This document shows, piece by piece, positions 1-11,660 of a stretch of DNA of 64,000 bases. The position numbers were made by a program, and so were the translations under genes. Numbering within the stretch: position 1 is the first letter of the stretch; each line of letters opens with the position of its first letter. Under the pieces are notes generated by a model. It worked only from the letters and a program-made list of their open reading frames with translations, made no database searches and was not told the origin of the DNA. Origin of the DNA: Crossaster papposus (Eukaryota; Echinodermata; Asteroidea; Velatida; Solasteridae); assembly GCA_037893245.1 (NCBI GenBank), contig JBAIAA010001504.1, positions 78,931 to 142,930 of the forward strand. The letters run 5' to 3'.

Positions 1-2807
1 GAAGTGTGCATAAGAAATATGTAAAGGGAAAGAAGTGTGCATAAGAAATATGTAAAGGGAAAGAAGTGTGCATAAGAAATATGTAAAGGGAAAGAAGTGT
101 GCATAAGAAATATGTAAAGGGAAAGAAGTGTGCATAAGAAATATGTAAAGGGAAAGAAGTGTGCATAAGAAATATGTAAAGGGAAAGAAGTGTGCATAAG
201 AAATATGTAAAGGGAAAGAAGTGTGCATAAGAAATATGTAAAGGGAAAGAAGTGTGCATAAGAAATATGTAAAGGGAAAGAAGTGTGCATAAGAAATATG
301 TAAAGGGAAAGAAGTGTGCATAAGAAATATGTAAAGGGAAAGAAGTGTGCATAAGAAATATGTAAAGGGAAAGAAGTGTGCATAAGAAATATGTAAAGGG
401 AAAGAAGTGTGCATAAGAAATATGTAAAGGGAAAGAAGTGTGCATAAGAAATATGTAAAGGGAAAGAAGTGTGCATAAGAAATATGTAAAGGGAAAGAAG
501 TGTGCATAAGAAATATGTAAAGGGAAAGAAGTGTGCATAAGAAATATGTAAAGGGAAAGAAGTGTGCATAAGAAATATGTAAAGGGAAAGAAGTGTGCAT
601 AAGAAATATGTAAAGGGAAAGAAGTGTGCATAAGAAATATGTAAAGGAAAGAAGTGTGCATAAGAAATATGTAAAGGGAAAGAAGTGTGCATAAGAAATA
701 TGTAAAGGGAAAGAAGTGTGCATAAGAAATATGTAAAGGGAAAGAAGTGTGCATAAGAAATATGTAAAGGGAAAGAAGTGTGCATAAGAAATATGTAAAG
801 GGAAAGAAGTGTGCATAAGAAATATGTAAAGGGAAAGAAGTGTGCATAAGAAATAATAAAGGGAAAGAAGTGTGCATAAGAAATATGTAAAGGGAAAGAA
901 GTGTGCATAAGAAATATGTAAAGGGAAAGAAGTGTGCATAAGAAATATGTAAAGGGAAAGAAGTGTGCATAAGAAATATGTAAAGGGAAAGAAGTGTGCA
1001 TAAGAAATATGTAAAGGGAAAGAAGTGTGCATAAGAAATATGTAAAGGGAAAAAAGTGTGCATAAGAAATATGTAAAGGGAAAGAAGTGTGCATAAGAAA
1101 TATGTAAAGGGAAAGAAGTGTGCATAAGAAATATGTAAAGGGAAAGAAGTGTGCATAAGAAATATGTAAAGGGAAAGAAGTGTGCATAAGAAATATGTAA
1201 AGGGAAAGAAGTGTGCATAAGAAATATGTAATGGGAAAGAAGTGTGCATAAGAAATATGTAAAGGGAAAGAAGTGTGCATAAGAAATATGTAAAGGGAAA
1301 GAAGTGTGCATAAGAAATATGTAAAGGGAAAGAAGTGTGCATAAGAAATATGTAAAGGAAAAGAAGTGTGCATAAGAAATATGTAAAGGGAAAGAAGTGT
1401 GCATAAGAAATATGTAAAGGGGAAGAAGTGTGCATAAGAAATATGTAAAGGGAAAGAAGTGTGCATAATAAATATGTAAAGGGAAAGAAGTGTGCATAAG
1501 AAATATGTAAAGGGAAAGAAGTGTGCATAAGAAATATGTAAAGGGAAAGAAGTGTGCATAAGAAATATGTAAAGGGAAAGAAGTGTGCATAAGAAATATG
1601 TAAAGGGAAAGAAGTGTGCATAAGAAATATGTAAAGGGAAAGAAGTGTGCATAAGAAATATGTAAAGGGAAAGAAGTGTGCATAAGAAATATGTAAAGGG
1701 AAAGAAGTGTGCATAAGAAATATGTAAAGGGAAAGAAGTGTGCATAAGAAATATGTAAAGGGAAAGAAGTGTGCATAAGAAATATGTAAAGGGAAAGAAG
1801 TGTGCATAAGAAATATGTAAAGGGAAAGAAGTGTGCATAAGAAATATGTAAAGGGAAAGAAGTGTGCATAAGAAATATGTAAAGGGAAAGAAGTGTGCAT
1901 AAGAAATATGTAAAGGGAAAGAAGTGTGCATAAGAAATATGTAAAGGGAAAGAAGTGTGCATACGAAATATGTAAAGGGAAAGAAGTGTGCATAAGAAAT
2001 ATGTAAAGGGAAAGAAGTGTGCATAAGAAATATGTAAAGGGAAAGAAGTGTGCATAAGAAATATGTAAAGGGAAAGAAGTGTGCATAAGAAATATGTAAA
2101 GGGAAAGAAGTGTGCATAAGAAATATGTAAAGGGAAAGAAGTGTGCATAAGAAATATGTAAAGGGGAAAGAAGTGTGCATAAGAAATATGTAAAGGGAAA
2201 GAAGTGTGCATAAGAAATATGTAAAGGGAAAGAAGTGTGCATAAGAAATATGTAAAGGGAAAGAAGTGTGCATAAGAAATATGTAAAGGGAAAGAAGTGT
2301 GCATAAGAAATATGTAAAGGGAAAGAAGTGTGCATAAGAAATATGTAAAGGGAAAGAAGTGTGCATAAGAAATATGTAAAGGGAAAGAAGTGTGCATAAG
2401 AAATATGTAAAGGGAAAGAAGTGTGCATAAGAAATATGTAAAGGGAAAGAAGTGTGCATAAGAAATATGTAAAGGGAAAGAAGTGTGCATAAGAAATATG
2501 TAAAGGGAAAGAAGTGTGCATAAGAAATATGTAAAGGGAAAGAAGTGTGCATAAGAAATATGTAAAGGGAAAGAAGTGTGCATAAGAAATATGTAAAGGG
2601 AAAGAAGTGTGCATAAGAAATATGTAAAGGGAAAGAAGTGTGCATACGAAATATGTAAAGGGAAAGAAGTGTGCATAAGAAATATGTAAAGGGAAAGAAG
2701 TGTGCATAAGAAATATGTAAAGGGAAAGAAGTGTGCATAAGAAATATGTAAAGGGAAAGAAGTGTGCATAAGAAATATGTAAAGGGAAAGAAGTGTGCAT
2801 AAGAAAT
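1..2807. repeat. Module-free left block of the 31-bp satellite
   Basis: This block holds about 90 consecutive 31-bp units and no 36-bp module. The first 20 or so units are identical. Length variants are rare: a 30-bp unit near 640-650 (one G missing), a 30-bp unit near 854, and a 32-bp unit near 2161-2166 (one extra G). Substitution markers include 1053, 1232, the series near 1359, 1420 and 1469, and CpG-creating A/G-to-C type changes near 1963 and 2646. Several of these recur about 2,336-2,366 bp downstream (1351 matches 3687, 1961 matches 4297, 2644 matches 5010), so the right half is an older copy of the 2,366-bp duplication. There are no genes or other elements in it. Confidence 0.95.
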
Positions 2808-2910
2808 AAACACATGATGTGGGAACAAGCCCTCGAGTTAAATATGTAAAGGGAAAGAAGTGTGCATAAGAAATAAACACATGATGTGGGAACAAGCCCT
2901 CGAGTTAAAT
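2808..2910. repeat. Doublet of 36-bp modules (two adjacent long units)
   Basis: Two 36-bp modules start at 2808 and 2875, exactly 67 bp apart, so two long units are directly adjacent. Each module lies between unit base 18 and base 19 and contains ACATGATGT, the A-allele core GTGGGAAC and the palindrome CTCGAG. The same doublet recurs at 5174 and 5241. These are the first modules in the window. Confidence 0.95.
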
Positions 2911-5173
2911 ATGTAAAGGGAAAGAAGTGTGCATAAGAAATATGTAAAGGGAAAGAAGTGTGCATAAGAAATATGTAAAGGGAAAGAAGTGTGCATAAGA
3001 AATATGTAAAGGGAAAGAAGTGTGCATAAGAAATATGTAAAGGGAAAGAAGTGTGCATAAGAAATATGTAAAGGGAAAGAAGTGTGCATAAGAAATATGT
3101 AAAGGGAAAGAAGTGTGCATAAGAAATATGTAAAGAGAAGGAAGTGTGCATAAGAAATATGTAAAGGGAAAGAAGTGTGCATAAGAAATATGTAAAGGGA
3201 AAGAAGTGTGCATAAGAAATATGTAAAGGGAAAGAAGTGTGCATAAGAAATATGTAAAGGGAAAGAAGTGTGCATAAGAAATATCTAAAGGGAAAGAAGT
3301 GTGCATAAGAAATATGTAAAGGGAAAGAAGTGTGCATAAGAAATATCTAAAGGGAAAGAAGTGTGCATAAGAAATATGTAAAGGGAAAGAAGTGTGCATA
3401 AGAAATATGTAAAGGGAAAGAAGTGTGCATAAGAAATATGTAAAGGGAAAGAAGTGTGCATAAGAAATATGTAAAGGGAAAGAAGTGTGCATAAGAAATA
3501 TGTAAAGGGAAAGAAGTGTGCATAAGAAATATGTAAAGGGAAAGAAGTGTGCATAAGAAATATGTAAAGGGAAAGAAGTGTGCATAAGAAATATGTAAAG
3601 GGAAAGAAGTGTGCATAAGAAATATGTAAAGGGAAAGAAGTGTGCATAAGAAATATGTAAAGGGAAAGAAGTGTGCATAAGAAATATGTAAAGGAAAAGA
3701 AGTGTGCATAAGAAATATGTAAAGGGAAAGAAGTGTGCATAAGAAATATGTAAAGGGGAAGAAGTGTGCATAAGAAATATGTAAAGGGAAAGAAGTGTGC
3801 ATAATAAATATGTAAAGGGAAAGAAGTGTGCATAAGAAATATGTAAAGGGAAAGAAGTGTGCATAAGAAATATGTAAAGGGAAAGAAGTGTGCATAAGAA
3901 ATATGTAAAGGGAAAGAAGTGTGCATAAGAAATATGTAAAGGGAAAGAAGTGTGCATAAGAAATATGTAAAGGGAAAGAAGTGTGCATAAGAAATATGTA
4001 AAGGGAAAGAAGTGTGCATAAGAAATATGTAAAGGGAAAGAAGTGTGCATAAGAAATATGTAAAGGGAAAGAAGTGTGCATAAGAAATATGTAAAGGGAA
4101 AGAAGTGTGCATAAGAAATATGTAAAGGGAAAGAAGTGTGCATAAGAAATATGTAAAGGGAAAGAAGTGTGCATAAGAAATATGTAAAGGGAAAGAAGTG
4201 TGCATAAGAAATATGTAAAGGGAAAGAAGTGTGCATAAGAAATATGTAAAGGGAAAGAAGTGTGCATAAGAAATATGTAAAGGGAAAGAAGTGTGCATAC
4301 GAAATATGTAAAGGGAAAGAAGTGTGCATAAGAAATATGTAAAGGGAAAGAAGTGTGCATAAGAAATATGTAAAGGGAAAGAAGTGTGCATAAGAAATAT
4401 GTAAAGGGAAAGAAGTGTGCATAAGAAATATGTAAAGGGAAAGAAGTGTGCATAAGAAATATGTAAAGGGAAAGAAGTGTGCATAAGAAATATGTAAAGG
4501 GAAAGAAGTGTGCATAAGAAATATGTAAAGGGAAAGAAGTGTGCATAAGAAATATGTAAAGGGAAAGAAGTGTGCATAAGAAATATGTAAAGGGAAAGAA
4601 GTGTGCATAAGAAATATGTAAAGGGAAAGAAGTGTGCATAAGAAATATGTAAAGGGAAAGAAGTGTGCATAAGAAATATGTAAAGGGAAAGAAGTGTGCA
4701 TAAGAAATATGTAAAGGGAAAGAAGTGTGCATAAGAAATATGTAAAGGGAAAGAAGTGTGCATAAGAAATATGTAAAGGGAAAGAAGTGTGCATAAGAAA
4801 TATGTAAAGGGAAAGAAGTGTGCATAAGAAATATGTAAAGGGAAAAAAGTGTGCATAAGAAATATGTAAAGGGAAAGAAGTGTGCATAAGAAATATGTAA
4901 AGGGAAAGAAGTGTGCATAAGAAATATGTAAAGGGAAAGAAGTGTGCATAAGAAATATGTAAAGGGAAAGAAGTGTGCATAAGAAATATGTAAAGGGAAA
5001 GAAGTGTGCATACGAAATATGTAAAGGGAAAGAAGTGTGCATAAGAAATATGTAAAGGGAAAGAAGTGTGCATAAGAAATATGTAAAGGGAAAGAAGTGT
5101 GCATAAGAAATATGTAAAGGGAAAGAAGTGTGCATAAGAAATATGTAAAGGGAAAGAAGTGTGCATAAGAAAT
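2808..5173. repeat. 2,366-bp higher-order repeat, copy 1
   Basis: The segment starts with the module doublet 2808/2875 and runs to the next doublet at 5174/5241. Its length is 76 units, two of them long (76 x 31 + 2 x 36 = 2,366). Markers shared with copy 2 at the same offset are the AGAAGG change at 3131 (matches 5497) and two CTAAAG changes at 3285 and 3347 (match 5651 and 5713). Each CTAAAG creates a minus-strand TAG, which is one reason long minus-strand frames break here. Confidence 0.85.
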
Positions 5174-5760
5174 AAACACATGATGTGGGAACAAGCCCTC
5201 GAGTTAAATATGTAAAGGGAAAGAAGTGTGCATAAGAAATAAACACATGATGTGGGAACAAGCCCTCGAGTTAAATATGTAAAGGGAAAGAAGTGTGCAT
5301 AAGAAATATGTAAAGGGAAAGAAGTGTGCATAAGAAATATGTAAAGGGAAAGAAGTGTGCATAAGAAATATGTAAAGGGAAAGAAGTGTGCATAAGAAAT
5401 ATGTAAAGGGAAAGAAGTGTGCATAAGAAATATGTAAAGGGAAAGAAGTGTGCATAAGAAATATGTAAAGGGAAAGAAGTGTGCATAAGAAATATGTAAA
5501 GAGAAGGAAGTGTGCATAAGAAATATGTAAAGGGAAAGAAGTGTGCATAAGAAATATGTAAAGGGAAAGAAGTGTGCATAAGAAATATGTAAAGGGAAAG
5601 AAGTGTGCATAAGAAATATGTAAAGGGAAAGAAGTGTGCATAAGAAATATCTAAAGGGAAAGAGGTGTGCATAAGAAATATGTAAAGGGAAAGAAGTGTG
5701 CATAAGAAATATCTAAAGGGAAAGAAGTGTGCATAAGAAATATGTAAAGGGAAAGAAGTG
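5174..5760. repeat. 2,366-bp higher-order repeat, copy 2 (partial)
   Basis: The copy begins with modules at 5174 and 5241. Markers at 5497, 5651 and 5713 lie exactly 2,366 bp after their partners in copy 1. Beyond about 5.76 kb the agreement fails: the variants expected near 6057 and 6117 are absent, and a private one appears near 6095. The right end is therefore set by the last shared marker and is approximate. Confidence 0.75.
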
Positions 5761-7787
5761 TGCATAAGAAATATGTAAAGGGAAAGAAGTGTGCATAAGA
5801 AATATGTAAAGGGAAAGAAGTGTGCATAAGAAATATGTAAAGGGAAAGAAGTGTGCATAAGAAATATGTAAAGGGAAAGAAGTGTGCATAAGAAATATGT
5901 AAAGGGAAAGAAGTGTGCATAAGAAATATGTAAAGGGAAAGAAGTGTGCATAAGAAATATGTAAAGGGAAAGAAGTGTGCATAAGAAATATGTAAAGGGA
6001 AAGAAGTGTGCATAAGAAATATGTAAAGGGAAAGAAGTGTGCATAAGAAATATGTAAAGGGAAAGAAGTGTGCATAAGAAATATGTAAAGGGAAGGAAGT
6101 GTGCATAAGAAATATGTAAAGGGAAAGAAGTGTGCATAAGAAATATGTAAAGGGAAAGAAGTGTGCATAAGAAATATGTAAAGGGAAAGAAGTGTGCATA
6201 AGAAATATGTAAAGGGAAAGAAGTGTGCATAAGAAATATGTAAAGGGAAAGAAGTGTGCATAAGAAATATGTAAAGGGAAAGAAGTGTGCATAAGAAATA
6301 TGTAAAGGGAAAGAAGTGTGCATAAGAAATATGTAAAGGGAAAGAAGTGTGCATAAGAAATATGTAAAGGGAAAGAAGTGTGCATAAGAAATATGTAAAG
6401 TGAAAGAAGTGTGCATAAGAAATATGTAAAGGGAAAGAAGTGTGCATAAGAAATATGTAAAGGGAAAGAAGTGTGCATAAGAAATATGTAAAGGGAAAGA
6501 AGTGTGCATAAGAAATATGTAAAGGGAAAGAAGTGTGCATAAGAAATATGTAAAGGGAAAGAAGTGTGCATAAGAAATATGTAAAGGGAAAGAAGTGTGC
6601 ATAAGAATTATGTAAAGGGAAAGAAGTGTGCATAAGAAATATGTAAAGGGAAAGAAGTGTACATAAGAAATATGTAAAGGGAAAGAAGTGTGCATAAGAA
6701 ATATGTAAAGGGAAAGAAGTGTGCATAAGAAATATGTAAAGGGAAAGAAGTGTGCATAAGAAATATGTAAAGGGAAAGAAGTGTGCATAAGAAATATGTA
6801 AAGGGAAAGAAGTGTGCATAAGAAATATGTAAAGGGAAAGAAGTGTGCATAAGAAATGTGTAAAGGGAAAGAAGTGTGCATAAGAAATATGTAAAGGGAA
6901 AGAAGTGTGCATAAGAAATATGTAAAGGGAAAGAAGTGTGCATAAGAAATATGTAAAGGGAAAGAAGTGTGCATAAGAAATATGTAAAGGGAAAGAAGTG
7001 TGCATAAGAAATATGTAAAGGGAAAGAAGTGTGCATAAGAAATATGTAAAGGGAAAGAAGTGTGCATAAGAAATATGTAAAGGGAAAGAAGTGTGCATAA
7101 GAAATATGTAAAGGGAAAGAAGTGTGCATAAGAAATATGTAAAGGGAAAGAAGTGTGCATAAGAAATATGTAAAGGGAAAGAAGTGTGCATAAGAAATAT
7201 GTAAAGGGAAAGAAGTGTGCATAAGAAATATGTAAAGGGAAAGAAGTGTGCATAAGAAATATGTAAAGGGAAAGAAGTGTGCATAAGAAATATGTAAATG
7301 GAAAGAAGTGTGCATAAGAAATATGTAAAGGGAAAGAAGTGTGCATAAGAAATATGTAAAGGGAAAGAAGTGTGCATAATAAATATGTAAAGGGAAAGAA
7401 GTGTGCATAAGAAATATGTAAAGGGAAAGAAGTGTGCATAATAAATATGTAAAGGGAAAGAAGTGTGCATAAGAAATATGTAAAGGGAAAGAAGTGTGCA
7501 TAAGAAATATGTAAAGGGAAAGAAGTGTGCATAAGAAATATGTAAAGGGAAAGAAGTGTGCATAAGAAATATGTAAAGGGAAAGAAGTGTGCATAAGAAA
7601 TATGTAAAGGGAAAGAAGTGTGCATAAGAAATATGTAAAGGGAAAGAAGTGTGCATAAGAAATATGTAAAGGGAAAGAAGTGTGCATAAGAAATATGTAA
7701 AGGGAAAGAAGTGTGCATAAGAAATATGTAAAGGGAAAGAAGTGTGCATAAGAAATATGTAAAGGGAAAGAAGTGTGCATAAGAAAT
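5761..7787. repeat. Module-free block with an older copy of the 1,338-bp repeat
   Basis: This block contains only 31-bp units and no module. From about 6661 it carries the marker series of the 1,338-bp repeat that follows. GTGTAC at 6661 lies 1,338 bp before 7999. The changes at 6858, 7299, 7380 and 7442 lie 1,369 bp before 8227, 8668, 8749 and 8811. The 31-bp shift means one unit was gained or lost between 6661 and 6858. The module that heads later copies is missing at the expected place (about 6450), so this copy is either ancestral or eroded. No genes are seen. Confidence 0.8.
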
Positions 7788-9125
7788 AAACACATGATGT
7801 GGGAACAAGCCCTCGAGTTAAATATGTAAAGGGAAAGAAGTGTGCATAAGAAATATGTATAGGGAAAGAAGTGTGCATAAGAAATATGTAAAGGGAAAGA
7901 AGTGTGCATAAGAAATATGTAAAGGGAAAGAAGTGTGCATAAGAAATATGTAAAGGGAAAGAAGTGTGCATAAGAAATATGTAAAGGGAAAGAAGTGTAC
8001 ATAAGAAATATGTAAAGGGAAAGAAGTGTGCATAAGAAATATGTAAAGGGAAAGAAGTGTGCATAAGAAATATGTAAAGGGAAAGAAGTGTGCATAAGAA
8101 ATATGTAAAGAGAAAGAAGTGTGCATAAGAAATATGTAAAGGGAAAGAAGTGTGCATAAGAAATATGTAAAGGGAAAGAAGTGTGCATAAGAAATATGTA
8201 AAGGGAAAGAAGTGTGCATAAGAAATGTGTAAAGGGAAAGAAGTGTGCATAAGAAATATGTAAAGGGAAAGAAGTGTGCATAAGAAATATGTAAAGGGAA
8301 AGAAGTGTGCATAAGAAATATGTAAAGGGAAAGAAGTGTGCATAAGAAATATGTAAAGGGAAAGAAGTGTGCATAAGAAATATGTAAAGGGAAAGAAGTG
8401 TGCATAAGAAATATGTAAAGGGAAAGAAGTGTGCATAAGAAATATGTAAAGGGAAAGAAGTGTGCATAAGAAATATGTAAAGGGAAAGAAGTGTGCATAA
8501 GAAATATGTAAAGGGAAAGAAGTGTGCATAAGAAATATGTAAAGGGAAAGAAGTGTGCATAAGAAATATGTAAAGGGAAAGAAGTGTGCATAAGAAATAT
8601 GTAAAGGGAAAGAAGTGTGCATAAGAAATATGTAAAGGGAAAGAAGTGTGCATAAGAAATATGTAAATGGAAAGAAGTGTGCATAAGAAATATGTAAAGG
8701 GAAAGAAGTGTGCATAAGAAATATGTAAAGGGAAAGAAGTGTGCATAATAAATATGTAAAGGGAAAGAAGTGTGCATAAGAAATATGTAAAGGGAAAGAA
8801 GTGTGCATAATAAATATGTAAAGGGAAAGAAGTGTGCATAAGAAATATGTAAAGGGAAAGAAGTGTGCATAAGAAATATGTAAAGGGAAAGAAGTGTGCA
8901 TAAGAAATATGTAAAGGGAAAGAAGTGTGCATAAGAAATATGTAAAGGGAAAGAAGTGTGCATAAGAAATATGTAAAGGGAAAGAAGTGTGCATAAGAAA
9001 TATGTAAAGGGAAAGAAGTGTGCATAAGAAATATGTAAAGGGAAAGAAGTGTGCATAAGAAATATGTAAAGGGAAAGAAGTGTGCATAAGAAATATGTAA
9101 AGGGAAAGAAGTGTGCATAAGAAAT
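7788..9125. repeat. 1,338-bp higher-order repeat, copy 1
   Basis: The copy is headed by a 36-bp module at 7788 and contains 42 units, one of them long (42 x 31 + 36 = 1,338). Internal markers are T at 7860, A at 7999, A at 8111, G at 8227, T at 8668, T at 8749 and T at 8811. All seven recur exactly 1,338 bp later in copy 2, so the two copies are identical at every variant position I checked. This is a classic recent tandem duplication of a multi-unit block. Confidence 0.93.
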
Positions 9126-10463
9126 AAACACATGATGTGGGAACAAGCCCTCGAGTTAAATATGTAAAGGGAAAGAAGTGTGCATAAGAAATATGTATAG
9201 GGAAAGAAGTGTGCATAAGAAATATGTAAAGGGAAAGAAGTGTGCATAAGAAATATGTAAAGGGAAAGAAGTGTGCATAAGAAATATGTAAAGGGAAAGA
9301 AGTGTGCATAAGAAATATGTAAAGGGAAAGAAGTGTACATAAGAAATATGTAAAGGGAAAGAAGTGTGCATAAGAAATATGTAAAGGGAAAGAAGTGTGC
9401 ATAAGAAATATGTAAAGGGAAAGAAGTGTGCATAAGAAATATGTAAAGAGAAAGAAGTGTGCATAAGAAATATGTAAAGGGAAAGAAGTGTGCATAAGAA
9501 ATATGTAAAGGGAAAGAAGTGTGCATAAGAAATATGTAAAGGGAAAGAAGTGTGCATAAGAAATGTGTAAAGGGAAAGAAGTGTGCATAAGAAATATGTA
9601 AAGGGAAAGAAGTGTGCATAAGAAATATGTAAAGGGAAAGAAGTGTGCATAAGAAATATGTAAAGGGAAAGAAGTGTGCATAAGAAATATGTAAAGGGAA
9701 AGAAGTGTGCATAAGAAATATGTAAAGGGAAAGAAGTGTGCATAAGAAATATGTAAAGGGAAAGAAGTGTGCATAAGAAATATGTAAAGGGAAAGAAGTG
9801 TGCATAAGAAATATGTAAAGGGAAAGAAGTGTGCATAAGAAATATGTAAAGGGAAAGAAGTGTGCATAAGAAATATGTAAAGGGAAAGAAGTGTGCATAA
9901 GAAATATGTAAAGGGAAAGAAGTGTGCATAAGAAATATGTAAAGGGAAAGAAGTGTGCATAAGAAATATGTAAAGGGAAAGAAGTGTGCATAAGAAATAT
10001 GTAAATGGAAAGAAGTGTGCATAAGAAATATGTAAAGGGAAAGAAGTGTGCATAAGAAATATGTAAAGGGAAAGAAGTGTGCATAATAAATATGTAAAGG
10101 GAAAGAAGTGTGCATAAGAAATATGTAAAGGGAAAGAAGTGTGCATAATAAATATGTAAAGGGAAAGAAGTGTGCATAAGAAATATGTAAAGGGAAAGAA
10201 GTGTGCATAAGAAATATGTAAAGGGAAAGAAGTGTGCATAAGAAATATGTAAAGGGAAAGAAGTGTGCATAAGAAATATGTAAAGGGAAAGAAGTGTGCA
10301 TAAGAAATATGTAAAGGGAAAGAAGTGTGCATAAGAAATATGTAAAGGGAAAGAAGTGTGCATAAGAAATATGTAAAGGGAAAGAAGTGTGCATAAGAAA
10401 TATGTAAAGGGAAAGAAGTGTGCATAAGAAATATGTAAAGGGAAAGAAGTGTGCATAAGAAAT
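9126..10463. repeat. 1,338-bp higher-order repeat, copy 2
   Basis: The copy is headed by a module at 9126. Markers at 9198, 9337, 9449, 9565, 10006, 10087 and 10149 all match copy 1 at an offset of 1,338. The next module lies at 10464, exactly one period on. I see no difference from copy 1, which implies a very recent amplification or an active homogenisation process. Confidence 0.93.
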
Positions 10464-11428
10464 AAACACATGATGTGGGAACAAGCCCTCGAGTTAAATA
10501 TGTAAAGGGAAAGAAGTGTGCATAAGAAATATGTATAGGGAAAGAAGTGTGCATAAGAAATATGTAAAGGGAAAGAAGTGTGCATAAGAAATATGTAAAG
10601 GGAAAGAAGTGTGCATAAGAAATATGTAAAGGGAAAGAAGTGTGCATAAGAAATATGTAAAGGGAAAGAAGTGTGCATAAGAAATATGTAAAGGGAAAGA
10701 AGTGTGCATAAGAAATATGTAAAGGGAAAGAAGTGTGCATAAGAAATATGTAAAAGGAAAGAAGTGTGCATAAGAAATATGTAAAGGGAAAGAAGTGTGC
10801 ATAAGAAATATGTAAAGGGAAAGAAGTGTGCATAAGAAATATGTAAAGGGAAAGAAGTGTGCATAAGAAATATGTAAAGGGAAAGAAGTGTGCATACGAA
10901 ATATGTAAAGGGAAAGAAGTGTGCATAAGAAATATGTAAAGGGAAAAAAGTGTGCATAATAAATATGTAAAGGGAAAGAAGTGTGCATAAGAAATATGTA
11001 AAGGGAAAGAAGTGTGCATAAGAAATATGTAAAGGGAAAGAAGTGTGCATAAGAAATATGTAAAGGGAAAGAAGTGTGCATAAGAAATATGTAAAGGGAA
11101 AGAAGTGTGCATAAGAAATATGTAAAGGGAAAGAAGTGTGCATAAGAAATATGTAAAGGGAAAGAAGTGTGCATAAGAAATATGTAAAGGGAAAGAAGTG
11201 TGCATAAGAAATATGTAAAGGGAAAGAAGTGTGCATAAGAAATATGTAAAGGGAAAGAAGTGTGCATAAGAAATATGTAAATGGAAAGAAGTGTGCATAA
11301 GAAATAATAAAGGGAAAGAAGTGTGCATAAGAAATATGTAAAGGGAAAGAAGTGTGCATAAGAAATATGTAAAGGGAAATAAGTGTGCATAAGAAATATG
11401 TAAAGGGAAAGAAGTGTGCATAAGAAAT
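10464..11428. repeat. 1,338-bp higher-order repeat, truncated and diverged copy 3
   Basis: The block is headed by a module at 10464 and shares the first marker (T at 10536, one period after 9198). It lacks the next marker expected at 10675, and the following module comes after only 965 bp, at 11429. It includes one 30-bp unit near 11304 (AATAATAAAGGG form). The array therefore changes organisation within about 100-200 bp of 10536, most likely at a recombination breakpoint. Confidence 0.7.
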
Positions 11429-11660
11429 AAACACATGATGTGGGAACAAGCCCTCGAGTTAAATATGTAAAGGGAAAGAAGTGTGCATAAGAAATATGTA
11501 AAGGGAAAGAAGTGTGCATAAGAAATATGTAAAGGGAAAGAAGTGTGCATAAGAAATAAACACATGATGTGGGAACAAGCCCTCGAGTTAAATATGTAAA
11601 GGGAAAGAAGTGTGCATAAGAAATAAACACATGATGTGGGAACAAGCCCTCGAGTTAAAT
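11429..11660. repeat. Module triad (129 + 67 bp spacing)
   Basis: Modules start at 11429, 11558 and 11625. The spacing is 129 bp (one long unit plus two short units from start to start), then 67 bp (adjacent long units). The same 129 + 67 triad recurs at 14091/14220/14287, 14663/14792/14859, 17357/17486/17553, 20019/20148/20215, 22959/23088/23155, 25313/25442/25509 and 28253/28382/28449. It is the landmark of the complex higher-order repeat in 11.4-30.4 kb. Confidence 0.95.
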
